DNA of 40,307 nucleotides from JAJFTV01 sp964426355 (GCA_964426355.1 CAYRRA010000012.1:1-40307), one strand, 5' to 3'; shown: positions 16,272 through 24,901, counted from the stretch's first letter. The notes: generated from the sequence alone by a model not told the origin. Program-made: numbers and translations.

Positions 16272-16604
16272 TTATTTCGAGTAGTCTTCAGCTGACTTCT
16301 TTAATTCTTCCATCCGTTTCCAATAAGCATGTATGGATTGTTTCCCGTTTTCTGTAAGTGAAATGAGTGTATTGGGACGTTTATCCACAAACCGTTTAGT
16401 GGTCAATAACATTCCAGCTTCCTCAAGGCGTGTGATTTGTACGGATAGATTCCCAGAAGATAACCCTGTCAAATGTTGCAGGAAAAGAAAATCTGCACTT
16501 TTACATGCCATTAATGCGGTCATAATGGATAACCGAGCTGGTTCATGTAATAGTTTATCGAGAGCAGCCAGGTTTTGGAAAGTTTCATCCAAGTTCTCAT
16601 CCAT
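16272..16604 (-). CDS. Winged-helix transcriptional regulator (ArsR/MarR-like)
   Basis: 110-residue single-domain winged-helix protein. HEPARLSIMTALM near residue 20, FLFLQHLTGLSSGNLSVQITRLEEAGML near 39-66 (helix-turn-helix) and a wing ending in LISLTENGKQ match the HTH_34 type of ArsR/MarR-like regulators. No metal-binding cysteines are arranged as in ArsR sensors. AGTAGGAGAG precedes the ATG. It starts three bases after the stop of the upstream membrane-protein gene on the same strand, so the two are one operon. It may bind the inverted repeat under the operon promoter and regulate itself; that is inference. Confidence 0.85.
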   Translation of the reverse strand: MDENLDETFQNLAALDKLLHEPARLSIMTALMACKSADFLFLQHLTGLSSGNLSVQITRLEEAGMLLTTKRFVDKRPNTLISLTENGKQSIHAYWKRMEELKKSAEDYSK

Positions 16605-16607
16605 CGC

Positions 16608-17204
16608 TTACTCTCCTACTTTTAGACTTTGTAAAAAGAAAATATGCCAGATAACCCCACTGATGAGCATCAGGATGCTTGCAACAATTAAGACCGCAGA
16701 GAGCAGATTGTTAACCCCCAAAGCCTCCCACCAACCCACAAAGCCAAACACAGATATCACGCTTGCGACTAAAAGGATGATGGCAAAAATCCAGTAAAAT
16801 GGAAATGTTTGTTGCGGCATTGACCGGGAAATACGAAACCCATCGAAAATGAGCATCGCTGCCCACGCCAACCCCACCAGGCTAACCGGAATCGATTGAG
16901 ATGCATCCAGCACAAACGCGGCTAATGTAAGGATACCTGCAATAGCGGAAAATATTATCTCGCTGGCTTTTTTTTGCCCGGTTTGAAAAATTGTCCCATA
17001 GGATAACTTGTAATACCGATCCACAAACGCATAAAACATCAGCATTGAAAATATGATCAGGATGGGTAATGTTATGTTTGGACCGCTTTGTTGATTAGCC
17101 CAAACCACCATCATCCATAACAACAGACTTAACGGGATAGCTTTGAGACCTTGAAGGTTGGGAAAATTTGAGGTATATGACTGGATTTGATTTTTGTTAA
17201 GCAT
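16608..17204 (-). CDS. Integral membrane protein of unknown function, paired with a regulator
   Basis: 198-residue hydrophobic protein with about six predicted membrane segments (for example IPLSLLLWMMVVWA, ITLPILIIFSMLMFYAF, IIFSAIAGILTLAAFVL, VSLVGLAWAAMLIF, YWIFAIILLVASVISVFGF, LLSAVLIVASILMLISGVIW). No enzymatic motif is seen. ATG 17204 is chosen with AGGATAGA about ten bases upstream; a GTG two codons earlier is possible. The pairing with a small winged-helix regulator is common in bacteria, and the regulator often controls its membrane partner. Function not recognised. Confidence 0.75.
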   Translation of the reverse strand: MLNKNQIQSYTSNFPNLQGLKAIPLSLLLWMMVVWANQQSGPNITLPILIIFSMLMFYAFVDRYYKLSYGTIFQTGQKKASEIIFSAIAGILTLAAFVLDASQSIPVSLVGLAWAAMLIFDGFRISRSMPQQTFPFYWIFAIILLVASVISVFGFVGWWEALGVNNLLSAVLIVASILMLISGVIWHIFFLQSLKVGE

Positions 17205-17227
17205 GTTCACTCTATCCTGTAATATGG

Positions 17228-17240
17228 TTTATATTATAAA
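17228..17240. promoter_or_regulatory. Candidate operator for the regulator-membrane protein operon
   Basis: TTTATA-N-TATAAA is a perfect inverted repeat (6-bp arms, odd centre) between the predicted transcription start and the ATG at 17204. The place fits auto-repression by the winged-helix protein of the same operon, but such AT-rich repeats also arise by chance. Confidence 0.3.
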
Positions 17241-17249
17241 GTTAATTAC

Positions 17250-17277
17250 ATTATAGGGTTTTTTATGACATTGTCAA
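17250..17277 (-). promoter_or_regulatory. Perfect-hexamer sigma-70-type promoter
   Basis: On the minus strand TTGACA (17272-17277) and TATAAT (17250-17255) are both exact consensus hexamers separated by 16 bp. The start would be near 17243, about 39 bases before the membrane-protein ATG. This is the strongest promoter seen in the window. Confidence 0.78.
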
Positions 17278-17282
17278 CACCC

Positions 17283-17341
17283 AAAAATTCCGAACACCTT
17301 TTCCTTATTACTTGGTAGGGAAATCGACCATGTTAGTGTTC
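17283..17341 (-). terminator. Possible terminator of the ABC transporter operon
   Basis: On the minus strand GAACAC (last two codons plus stop region of the permease) can pair with GTGTTC 38 bases later, with an inner TTTCC/GGAAA stem, followed by GGAATTTTTG. The structure is long and imperfect and the T-run is only five bases. Confidence 0.3.
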
Positions 17342-18085
17342 TTCAGTGAATTGCCAGGGACATAACCAGCGGTGCAAGATGTCAGCAGCAAAATACAAAC
17401 CCAAGCCCAACAAGCTCATGGCAATGATACCGGCATACATTTTGGGATAGTTAAACAGAGTGCTGCCGTACAGGTAAATATAGTAACCAAGACCCCGTTG
17501 AGTCGCGACCAATTCAACCACATACAAAACCGCCACAGCCGTTCCGATCGATTGGCGAAGTGCGGTAAGAATCGCCGGTAAACTGGCAGGAAAATAAACA
17601 AACCGGAACAAAGCCCGCCTGCCAGCCCCCAGGCTGCGAACCGAGTAGACCAGTTCCGGGCGTATGCTCGCAGCCTGGTCACGAACCAATACCAGGATCT
17701 GGAAAAAGAGAATTAGGAAGATGACTGTGATTTTTGAAAAATCATTGATCCCCAAAAACAAAATGACAATCGGTACCAGAACAACCTTTGGTATCGGGTA
17801 TGCAAGATACACAAATGGCGAGAAAATTTCATTCAATCGTTTGGATTGCCCCAAAACCAATCCGGCAGGTGCTGCCACTAGAATAGCGAGAAACATGGAA
17901 GCCAGAACGCGCCAGAGACTGGCGATAAAATGTAACCCCAGTTCGCCAAATATCTGCTGGAAAAAAACAAGTAAAACTTTATGTGCAGGGGGCAAAATTG
18001 CCACGTTAATCATCAGCGAGAGCAGTTCCCACAAGATAAGCATGATGCCAGCAGAAATCAATACATTACGCCGCTTAATCCTCAA
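17333..18085 (-). CDS. ABC transporter permease, NitT/TauT (SsuC) family
   Basis: About 250 residues with six predicted membrane helices; the cytoplasmic loop ASIRPELVYSVRSLGAGRRALF carries the EAA-like motif that docks on the ATPase. LGQSKRLNEIFSPFVYLAYPIPKVVLVPI is family typical. Start: TTG at 18085 overlaps the ATPase stop codon (TTGA) and has CAGGAG eight bases upstream; an ATG at 18115 would extend the protein by ten residues inside the ATPase gene. It should form the membrane channel with the ATPase and lipoprotein genes upstream. The family imports sulfonates, taurine, nitrate, pyrimidine precursors and others; the substrate cannot be read from the sequence. Confidence 0.87.
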   Translation of the reverse strand: MRIKRRNVLISAGIMLILWELLSLMINVAILPPAHKVLLVFFQQIFGELGLHFIASLWRVLASMFLAILVAAPAGLVLGQSKRLNEIFSPFVYLAYPIPKVVLVPIVILFLGINDFSKITVIFLILFFQILVLVRDQAASIRPELVYSVRSLGAGRRALFRFVYFPASLPAILTALRQSIGTAVAVLYVVELVATQRGLGYYIYLYGSTLFNYPKMYAGIIAMSLLGLGLYFAADILHRWLCPWQFTEEH

Positions 18086-18861
18086 CGGGCAATCTCCTGC
18101 CGTAAAACCCGGCAAAAATCGATAAAATCGGGATTATCAACTTGAGTACGCTGTTCGTAGGACGGGTTCTCGAAGATTTGGGGAGTACACTGGAGATCAG
18201 TTTTCAACACCATAACTTTTTCACCCATCAAGGCAGCTTCTTCAATAGAATGGGTTACCAAAATATTCGTGATTTGCTTTTCCTGGCGCATCTCCAAAAC
18301 AAATCCTTGAAGGCTTTCCCTCGTTGGCACATCGAGTGATGCAAAGGGTTCATCCATCAGCAATAAATCCGGGTTGATTGCCAGGGTGCGAGCAATCGCG
18401 GTTCTTTGCCTTTGACCGCCAGATATTTGCTCCGGGTATCGATTGGCAATATCCAGCAAACCCAATCTTTCCATCCAGCGCATGCCCTCTTCTTCAATTT
18501 CAGTAATCACGGCATCATCTGGGGCATGCTTTCCGTCTGGTCCATAAAATTGGCGAATCCGCAGCCCCAGAGTAACATTTTCGCGAACAGTCGCCCAGGG
18601 CAACAGACCATAATCCTGCAAAATCAACCCGGTTTGAGGTCTTGGTTTTACTAATTTCTTCCCTGAAATTAAAATCTCACCGGAATTTGGAATACGCAGC
18701 CCGGCGAGCAGATAAAACAGGGTGGTTTTTCCGCATCCAGATGACCCCAAAACAGCCCAGGATTCGCCAGTCTGCACCTGCCAGGAAAAATTTTCAAAAA
18801 TCAACTTTTTTGGAGTGTATCCAAAACTGATTTTCTCAAATTGAATCATGGGTGCATACAT
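18082..18861 (-). CDS. ABC transporter ATP-binding protein, NitT/TauT (SsuB) family
   Basis: 259-residue nucleotide-binding subunit. Walker A GSSGCGKTT near residue 39, Q-loop LILQDYGLLPW near 80, signature SGGQRQRTAIAR near 145, Walker B LLLMDEPFASLD near 165 and switch His in LVTHSIEEA near 200 are all intact, so it should be an active ATPase. DYGLLPW is typical for the nitrate/sulfonate/taurine group. The gene sits between the lipoprotein and permease genes and overlaps the permease start by four bases if the TTG start is used. The ATG at 18861 was kept; a second ATG four codons later is equally possible. Confidence 0.93.
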   Translation of the reverse strand: MYAPMIQFEKISFGYTPKKLIFENFSWQVQTGESWAVLGSSGCGKTTLFYLLAGLRIPNSGEILISGKKLVKPRPQTGLILQDYGLLPWATVRENVTLGLRIRQFYGPDGKHAPDDAVITEIEEEGMRWMERLGLLDIANRYPEQISGGQRQRTAIARTLAINPDLLLMDEPFASLDVPTRESLQGFVLEMRQEKQITNILVTHSIEEAALMGEKVMVLKTDLQCTPQIFENPSYEQRTQVDNPDFIDFCRVLRQEIAR

Positions 18862-18886
18862 CTGCTCTAAAAACCCAATTCACACG

Positions 18887-19840
18887 TTATTCTGGGAAAA
18901 ACGAACCATCCACATGCATGTTGTAATCGCTTGATTGCTCTAACAACCCCTTTCGCAGAAGCCAGTCTAACGCATCCTGGTATTGCGTATCATCTGGCAC
19001 ACCTGCCTCTGGATAATCAGGTAAGATATAGCTTTCAATGATGGCTTCTGGAACAAGTCCGCGTTCCAATAAAAGGTTGTCCCATTTGGTTTTATCTGCA
19101 TTAATATCTTTAACAGCCTTTTCCACCGCTTCCATGAAAGCTTTAACGGCATCGGGCTTGTCTTCCAATGCCTTAACGCTAAAGGTATAAACACTGTTGC
19201 TCACTTCAGGTAAAACGGTGTCGTCAATCACCAATGTGCATCCATTGGCAATCGCAAGGGAAGCGACAGGGTCAGGCAAATTCGCCACCTGTACTTCACC
19301 ACTCATCAAAAGGGCAAGCCGGTCAGGAATCTTCGGCACGGAAATTTTTGCCACATCCTCCGGTAAAATGCCAGCATACTCTAGCAAACGATCTGTTGTA
19401 TATTCGATCACAGTTCCATCAGAGATTGCAATAGGAACATTTGCCACATCGTTAACTGTTTCAATTCCACTACCTGGTGCAGCCAGCAAACGGAAAAGAG
19501 GGTATTGACTGGTGGCTACCCGGGCAAATCGTATTGCCTTAACCTGAGCGCCGTCGCGATTGTATAAAATGGTTGAAACCAGTTCGTTCAGCATCCCATC
19601 GATCTGCCCAGTCTGCATCAACTGGTCACGTTCTGGCGCAGAATTTACTGCAACAAGCTCAACGTTCACACCAGCTTCTTCAAAGTAGCCTTGTGCTTCC
19701 GCGACATATAAGGGTAACGTATCAAGCACTGGAAGCACACCAATTCTCAATGAAGCCGGTTCTTGAGGTTGTGAACAAGAACTCAGAAAAAAAAGCAAGA
19801 CAAGGATGACATATATTCGGTGAAAAGAAGATTTCTTCAT
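18887..19840 (-). CDS. ABC transporter substrate-binding lipoprotein (NMT1/SsuA-like)
   Basis: 317 residues. A signal peptide with hydrophobic core IYVILVLLFFL ends at the lipobox LSSC, so C22 is likely lipidated and the protein anchored outside the membrane. LRIGVLPVLDTLPLYVAEAQGYFEEAGV near residue 31 is the classical start of the NitT/TauT/ThiY binding-protein fold, followed by DGMLNELVS and the hinge AISDGTVIEY. GGAGATAGA precedes the ATG. It is the first gene of the importer operon. No TPP-riboswitch-like or other leader signal was recognised upstream. Confidence 0.9.
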   Translation of the reverse strand: MKKSSFHRIYVILVLLFFLSSCSQPQEPASLRIGVLPVLDTLPLYVAEAQGYFEEAGVNVELVAVNSAPERDQLMQTGQIDGMLNELVSTILYNRDGAQVKAIRFARVATSQYPLFRLLAAPGSGIETVNDVANVPIAISDGTVIEYTTDRLLEYAGILPEDVAKISVPKIPDRLALLMSGEVQVANLPDPVASLAIANGCTLVIDDTVLPEVSNSVYTFSVKALEDKPDAVKAFMEAVEKAVKDINADKTKWDNLLLERGLVPEAIIESYILPDYPEAGVPDDTQYQDALDWLLRKGLLEQSSDYNMHVDGSFFPE

Positions 19841-20054
19841 TCTATCTCCAATTACTCCCTTTTTAATAAACCTTCGCGGCGGTAAGTATAACGCTTTTTA
19901 TTAGAGTCTTCCAGTTGATTATTAATGAATTGGGGTAGAAAAACCTGTTCTATCACTTGCATCTCATGTTTTTGTATGTTTACTTAAACCCAATTTTAGC
20001 CATTCTCTGGCAAAATAGCGTTAAAATTACACTTGTGAAGAAAGGAAGGTCAGA

Positions 20055-20756
20055 ATGTACTTCGGTGGATATGGTATCTATCTCCTTTTCAGTTTGCCAG
20101 CCATCCTGTTAGGTTTTTGGGCGCAGTTGAAAGTGAAAGGTGCTTTTAACAAATATTCGCGTATTCGCAGTAATACTGGTATTACTGGCGCGCAAGTGGC
20201 TAAACGCATGTTAAACAGCTATGGGGTTAATGATGTGCAGGTAGAACAAATTGGCGGTATGTTAAGCGATCATTATGACCCAGCAAAAAAAGTACTGCGG
20301 TTAAGCCCCCAGATTTTTCAAGGAAATTCATTGGCTGCGGCTGGTGTTGCTGCTCATGAAGCCGGGCATGCTATCCAACATTCAGAAGGTCACGCCATGC
20401 TCAAAGTCCGTACAGCAATGGTTCCTTCAGTGCAAATAGGAAGCTGGCTGGGTCCAATCATTTTCGTGGTTGGCTTGATGTTGTCATCGACATTTGGAGA
20501 CAACCTTGCAATCTTTGGGCTTGGGTTGTTTGGATTGACCACCTTATTTGCCCTGGTCACTTTACCTGTCGAGTTCAATGCAAGCAAGCGAGCTAAAGCA
20601 TGGCTTAGCAATAGCGGTGTGATTTTCGAACAGGAAATGAAAGGCGTTGATAAAGTCCTGGACGCTGCTGCATTGACCTACGTTGCAGCAGCCATCCAGG
20701 CGATCTCCACCCTGTTATATTATGCATTTCTCCTCTTTGGAAGAAGAAGGGATTGA
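20055..20756 (+). CDS. YugP-like neutral zinc metallopeptidase (membrane)
   Basis: 233 residues. An N-terminal membrane helix (IYLLFSLPAILLGFW) is followed by the zinc-protease motif AAHEAGHAIQH near residue 100 (HExxH form), two central hydrophobic segments around 137-178 and a C-terminal helix. This is the arrangement of the putative neutral zinc metallopeptidase family that includes Bacillus YugP. PVEFNASKRAKAWL near 175 is the second conserved block. AAAGGAAGG lies just before the ATG. It is divergent from the ABC importer and ends eight bases from the convergent YccF-like gene. Substrate unknown. Confidence 0.88.
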   Translation: MYFGGYGIYLLFSLPAILLGFWAQLKVKGAFNKYSRIRSNTGITGAQVAKRMLNSYGVNDVQVEQIGGMLSDHYDPAKKVLRLSPQIFQGNSLAAAGVAAHEAGHAIQHSEGHAMLKVRTAMVPSVQIGSWLGPIIFVVGLMLSSTFGDNLAIFGLGLFGLTTLFALVTLPVEFNASKRAKAWLSNSGVIFEQEMKGVDKVLDAAALTYVAAAIQAISTLLYYAFLLFGRRRD

Positions 20757-20763
20757 CCAGTTG

Positions 20764-21132
20764 CTATTGCAATTCCCGTCCAAAGGGGAAAAGTGCCAGC
20801 GGAATGAGCTTGAAATGTTGTTTTGCAAAGGGTAAGCCAACAATTGTAATCGCAAGGATTAACCCGTGAACGAGATGGGAAACTGCGATTTCCCATCCGA
20901 ACAATACTGCCCAAAGCAAATTAAAGAGCACCTCCAAGACCCCTCCGGAATCCTCGCGGACAACAATCTCACGACCGAAAGGCGTCATCGTCGCGACACC
21001 CAATTTGATCGATTGAACACCGAATGGAATCCCCACGATGGTCAAACACACTAAAAGACCACCCAGAATGTATCCCATGCCATTGATAAAACCGCCAAAA
21101 AGCAACCAGACAATATTTCCTAAAAGACTCAT
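20764..21132 (-). CDS. YccF-like inner membrane protein
   Basis: 122-residue protein made of two related halves, each with a membrane hairpin and a PFG motif: GNIVWLLFGGF ... LTIVGIPFGVQ ... MTPFGREI, then FNLLWAVLFGWE ... ITIVGLPFAKQ ... LFPFGREL. That internal repeat is characteristic of YccF. The ATG at 21132 has GGAGATGATGAA directly upstream; a longer in-frame start at 21174 would add 14 residues unlike the family. The role of YccF proteins is not known. Confidence 0.87.
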   Translation of the reverse strand: MSLLGNIVWLLFGGFINGMGYILGGLLVCLTIVGIPFGVQSIKLGVATMTPFGREIVVREDSGGVLEVLFNLLWAVLFGWEIAVSHLVHGLILAITIVGLPFAKQHFKLIPLALFPFGRELQ

Positions 21133-21199
21133 TTCATCATCTCCAGTAGATATTGATTCGACCATCAATACCAAAGTAAGTTCTATCTAATTTATATAC

Positions 21200-23266
21200 G
21201 TGAAAAATAAAAAATCGTTTCTACTTTTCGTTTTGTTCATTATGCCCCTAATCACCGCCTGTCAACCCAAACAGACTGGCGCTGAATCGGTTGAAGAGTA
21301 CATTTGGAATCGTTCCCACCTGGTTTTTCTCGATCAACCCGATGAGTGCGAACCATCCCTGGACATTATTGCTGCATATTTTCAGGAAACCGTCGATGTT
21401 TACCTCATCCGAATTGATTTTCTTGACCTGGATGAAACCAACCTTAATAATATAAACCTTCTTTTTGAATTACCAGAAATACCCATTATTTCGGAAATTC
21501 GCACCGGTCAAGATTATGTCGTTTATTCCTTAAAAAAGGACATGGTGGGGGTACCACCCTCAAGACTTCGTTTCCTGGTAAATACCTCATCTCCAGATGG
21601 AGAAATCATCGACAGCACACCCATTTTGCTCGCAAAACCTCCTTCATTACCTGGTTCTGCTCCTCTCCTGCTTGCCTTCACCAATGAGTTATCATCACAA
21701 ACACCTGCCCAATTGTTACGCAGTTGGGACGGCGCACATACAGGTCCTTTCGGCAGAAGGCATGGGTTATCCCATCTACTAGATGCAGCTACAGCCAATC
21801 AAGTTCCTTTGTTTCTGTTGGATCTAAACTCGGCGGAGAACCTTTCATCTCTGGCTTATTTAGACAAAATTGCACAAATCAAGCACCTGGTTCAAAACGG
21901 ATTATTGGTTTTACCGAATAAAACTCTTGACTATACGCAGATTAAAGATTTTTATCCACAACCCGCCACACTATTCAATATACCCGCAAGCAGGCTGAGT
22001 GTTTTAAATCCATCGGATCCTTCCACACAAAGCCAACAAACTGATTACCCAGGCTTTATGAACCATACCATTGCTCAATCCAACAAATCGATTTTGCTTG
22101 ACCAAAATATTCCTCAGGTGGATTGGGATTCTTCCACTTCTAATCAGATAATGTTTCCAACCACATGGAAAAACCTTCTTCTACAAGCAGCCGCAAATCC
22201 GGACAAGGATGCCCCAGTGTTATTAGGTGGAGACCTTAGAAAAAGTCCGTGGGCAGATGCTCTTATCGCGCCAGTGCTTTTTAAATACCTGTCTACCCAT
22301 CCCTGGATTGAAGTTTTGGATGAATACAGCTTGCAACCCTATCTAAAAACCATCGATGGTTCAATTTCCCATACATCTTCCGTTTTTGCGGATAACGGTC
22401 TTTACCAGAAACTTTTCCAGGCGCCAGATAATTTACTCACACAAAATGCCTGGAAGACATTTACCTGGCTCCAGGATACCACCGCTGACCCGAATCACTT
22501 CGTTCTTCGTCAGAATTATTACCCCCAGGTGAACCGTTTATTGAATGCCAGTACCTGGGTTGAAACACCCACACAAATTTCCTCATGCAGTGACACATTT
22601 TGCGTCCTTGCATCTCAACAAATTTATGTCGAAATCAGCCTTTTAGGCGGAGGGTTACCCCTGGTTGTTTATCTCAACGGAGATTCCCCCATTGAGTGGA
22701 TCGCATCTACAGCACAGGTTGCTGTCGGCTTAAGCGATAGCAGTGATTGGGTGGAAAATGCGGGTGAATTGAGCGACCCGGCGGTGATTCAAGGGGCTTT
22801 TTCAGATCAAAGCCCGGTTCAATACTATCAATCTATTCTCTCACAGCCAGGGAACATGATTATACAAAGCGTAGACGGTTCTATTCTGAAGAAGTTTTCT
22901 CTGGATGATAACCTTCTAACCGTTCAAATCACTTCAACTGAAGGTATCCAAACCAAGATTCCTGTCTTCTTTTCGTCGAAAGATCCGTTTGGCGACGCCA
23001 GGTTGAAGGACAATTCTGCAACCGCGATCTCCTCAAATCAATTCTATTTCAGTAAAGATACTTTCCCGGGTTATCTAGAAATTTCAATTCAAGGCGCAGA
23101 ACAGTCAAATCTCACAAGTTACAAAGATTCGTATGAATGGATGCAAATCCCTGAAGACCCCAATCAGGAATATCCAGCGGGTCATTACCTGCCTTTTCCT
23201 TTCGTCCTAATCGAAATTACGACGTTGCCAGAGACCAATCTGCTGACCACCCTTCGTTTTGAATAA
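21200..23266 (+). CDS. Large secreted lipoprotein of unknown function
   Basis: 688 residues. The N-terminus has a Lys-rich start, a hydrophobic core (FLLFVLFIMPL) and lipobox ITAC, so C21 is the likely lipid anchor. The remainder is soluble. The segments SAPLLLAFTN, VPLFLLDLNSAENLSSLAYL and APVLLGGDLRKSPWADALIAP (about residues 155-370) suggest an alpha/beta barrel like those of GH57-type or deacetylase-like proteins, but no catalytic motif can be named. The last ~180 residues look beta-rich. Translation begins with GTG 21200 without a clear SD. It may act on extracellular or cell-wall glycans; this is a guess from the fold impression. Confidence 0.75.
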   Translation: MKNKKSFLLFVLFIMPLITACQPKQTGAESVEEYIWNRSHLVFLDQPDECEPSLDIIAAYFQETVDVYLIRIDFLDLDETNLNNINLLFELPEIPIISEIRTGQDYVVYSLKKDMVGVPPSRLRFLVNTSSPDGEIIDSTPILLAKPPSLPGSAPLLLAFTNELSSQTPAQLLRSWDGAHTGPFGRRHGLSHLLDAATANQVPLFLLDLNSAENLSSLAYLDKIAQIKHLVQNGLLVLPNKTLDYTQIKDFYPQPATLFNIPASRLSVLNPSDPSTQSQQTDYPGFMNHTIAQSNKSILLDQNIPQVDWDSSTSNQIMFPTTWKNLLLQAAANPDKDAPVLLGGDLRKSPWADALIAPVLFKYLSTHPWIEVLDEYSLQPYLKTIDGSISHTSSVFADNGLYQKLFQAPDNLLTQNAWKTFTWLQDTTADPNHFVLRQNYYPQVNRLLNASTWVETPTQISSCSDTFCVLASQQIYVEISLLGGGLPLVVYLNGDSPIEWIASTAQVAVGLSDSSDWVENAGELSDPAVIQGAFSDQSPVQYYQSILSQPGNMIIQSVDGSILKKFSLDDNLLTVQITSTEGIQTKIPVFFSSKDPFGDARLKDNSATAISSNQFYFSKDTFPGYLEISIQGAEQSNLTSYKDSYEWMQIPEDPNQEYPAGHYLPFPFVLIEITTLPETNLLTTLRFE

Positions 23267-23372
23267 GAAACCAAGAGCCATTACCTGCTTTCGAGGAAAC
23301 CATAAGAATAACTCATCCATTTGCCGACGTGGTATGGCGAATGAAAAACCTCTCTAATGCTGGCTTCTTTTT

Positions 23373-23398
23373 AAAAAAGGAACGGCAAATCGCCGTTC
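23373..23398 (-). terminator. Rho-independent terminator of the atp-mreB-like operon
   Basis: On the minus strand GAACGGC/GCCGTTC (7 bp, 5-nt loop) is followed by C and six T residues. It lies 38 bp after the stop codon of the MreB-like gene. Confidence 0.75.
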
Positions 23399-23435
23399 AA
23401 ATCGTAATAAATAATCGACTCTTTGTGGGAAAAAG

Positions 23436-24443
23436 CTAAGTTGGGAGCAAAGAACGCCGTAAAACATCCCGCATTGCCATCGCTTTGGCAGCGCCTTCTG
23501 CAGTACAAGTAGCCGGGTTGTCCACGAGGTAAACTGGTAGACCCAATGCGCGCGTCAGGTATTTATCTACAGAACGTAATAGCGACCCTCCTCCACAAAT
23601 GGCAACCCCACGATCGATAATATCTGCGATCAGTTCGGGTGGTGTTTTCTCCAGCACTTTTTTGGCTGTGTTTGCCAGTTCAGTGAGTGGTTCCTGCAAC
23701 GCATCAACAATATCATCTGTGCTCAGTTCCAAAGACTGAGGTAGACCCGTGACCTGGTTTTGCCCCTGCACTTCCATGATTTCTGATTTTGCTTGAGGAA
23801 CAGCTGCTCCAATCCTGATTTTTAACTGCTCGGCGGTGGGTTGCCCAATAATAATCCCATATTTTTTGCGTACATGCGTCATGATGGCATCATCAAACGC
23901 GATCCCGCCGGTGCGGGAAGTCTCTGCGGTGACAATACTGTTCATTGCCAAAACCGCAGCCTGGTTTGTTCCGCCGCCCATTAAAATAATCATGTTCCCG
24001 CTGGGCGTGTTGATCGGTAAATCAACCCCCAATGCGGCTGCAAGAGGTTGTTGGATGAGAAAAATCTCACGGCAACCTGCGCCCAATCCGGCTTCATGCA
24101 CTGCACGGCTTTCGACACTGGTAATACCATAAGGTACAGTGATCATTGCTTTTGGGCGAAAAATCAGCATCGGACCGACCAGTTTTTTGATGAGAAATTC
24201 CAATAATTTCTCAATAATTTCAAACTCGGCAATCACGCCGTGGCGCATTGGGCGGATGACTTCAATGCTGTCTGGGACACGACCGTACATATCTTTTGCA
24301 GCCTGTCCCCATTCAACCATTTTCAATTCATCGACAACGATGGCAACCACTGTAGGCTCGTGAAGAAGAATCTGGTTTCCTTCAGTCACCACAATATTCA
24401 TCGTGCCCAGATCAATTCCCATCTCTCTGGTAAGAAAGGGCAT
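23436..24443 (-). CDS. MreB-like actin-family protein with altered catalytic residues
   Basis: 335 residues, full MreB length, with MreB order: GIDLGTMNIVV (phosphate 1), RPMRHGVIAEFE, MITVPYGITSVE, IFLIQQPLAAALG, MIILMGGGTNQAAV (phosphate 2), TGGIAFDDAIM and ICGGGSLLRSVDKYL (adenosine motif). Canonical MreB reads IEEPMAAAIG and DIGGGTTEVAV. Here the catalytic Glu (E140 in Caulobacter numbering) is Gln, the Asp of phosphate 2 is Leu, and the second Thr is Asn. Nucleotide binding may persist but hydrolysis is likely impaired. It lies 15 bp after atpC and shares its operon and terminator. It could be a structural paralogue co-assembling with a canonical MreB elsewhere. Confidence 0.87.
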   Translation of the reverse strand: MPFLTREMGIDLGTMNIVVTEGNQILLHEPTVVAIVVDELKMVEWGQAAKDMYGRVPDSIEVIRPMRHGVIAEFEIIEKLLEFLIKKLVGPMLIFRPKAMITVPYGITSVESRAVHEAGLGAGCREIFLIQQPLAAALGVDLPINTPSGNMIILMGGGTNQAAVLAMNSIVTAETSRTGGIAFDDAIMTHVRKKYGIIIGQPTAEQLKIRIGAAVPQAKSEIMEVQGQNQVTGLPQSLELSTDDIVDALQEPLTELANTAKKVLEKTPPELIADIIDRGVAICGGGSLLRSVDKYLTRALGLPVYLVDNPATCTAEGAAKAMAMRDVLRRSLLPT

Positions 24444-24458
24444 AACGGGGTTTCCCTT

Positions 24459-24884
24459 CTAATTTGGTGTCCTATTGCGCTTGAAACGTTTTGCTGCTTC
24501 CAGACGCAAGTTAGAGCGACGTAAAGCAGTCTGGATTGCCAGGTAGCTGTCGGTATCCATTGTAGCTTTTTGACTGAGTATTTCTTCGGCATGCCGACGG
24601 GCATTTTCAGCGCGCTGCAGGTCGATTTCCTCAACATTCTCTGCGGCATCCGCCAGAATAGTGACCTTGTTCGGCTGAATCTCAGCTATACCTCCGGCAA
24701 CGGTGAAAAACTTTTCATCTTTGCCGTCTCGAATGGTGATGATACCGTATTGTAATGTGGTCAGCAAAGGCGAATGATGGGGAAGAATCCCCATCATACC
24801 ATTTGTGCCTGGTAAAACTACCATATCCACGTTTCCCTGGTATACAATCCTGTCTTGAGAAACAATTTCACATCGAATCGGCAT
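24459..24884 (-). CDS. atpC: ATP synthase F1 epsilon subunit
   Basis: 141 residues, normal length. The N-terminal beta-barrel begins RCEIVSQDRIVYQG and contains LPGTNGMMGILPHHSPLLT near residue 24 and FFTVAGGIAEIQPNKVTILAD near 59; the C-terminal helical hairpin (ENARRHAEEIL onward) is rich in Arg and can act as the inhibitory element of F1. It follows atpD by 17 bp. Membrane-peripheral stalk subunit. Confidence 0.96.
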   Translation of the reverse strand: MPIRCEIVSQDRIVYQGNVDMVVLPGTNGMMGILPHHSPLLTTLQYGIITIRDGKDEKFFTVAGGIAEIQPNKVTILADAAENVEEIDLQRAENARRHAEEILSQKATMDTDSYLAIQTALRRSNLRLEAAKRFKRNRTPN

Positions 24885-24901
24885 GATTTTTTCCTGTCTG
24901 A

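Noticed and set aside
19841..20054. TPP or other riboswitch before the ABC importer
   Set aside because: No conserved TPP core (such as CTGAGA near GAACCTG-like elements) or other known aptamer pattern was recognised; the 214 bp are AT-rich promoter-like sequence.
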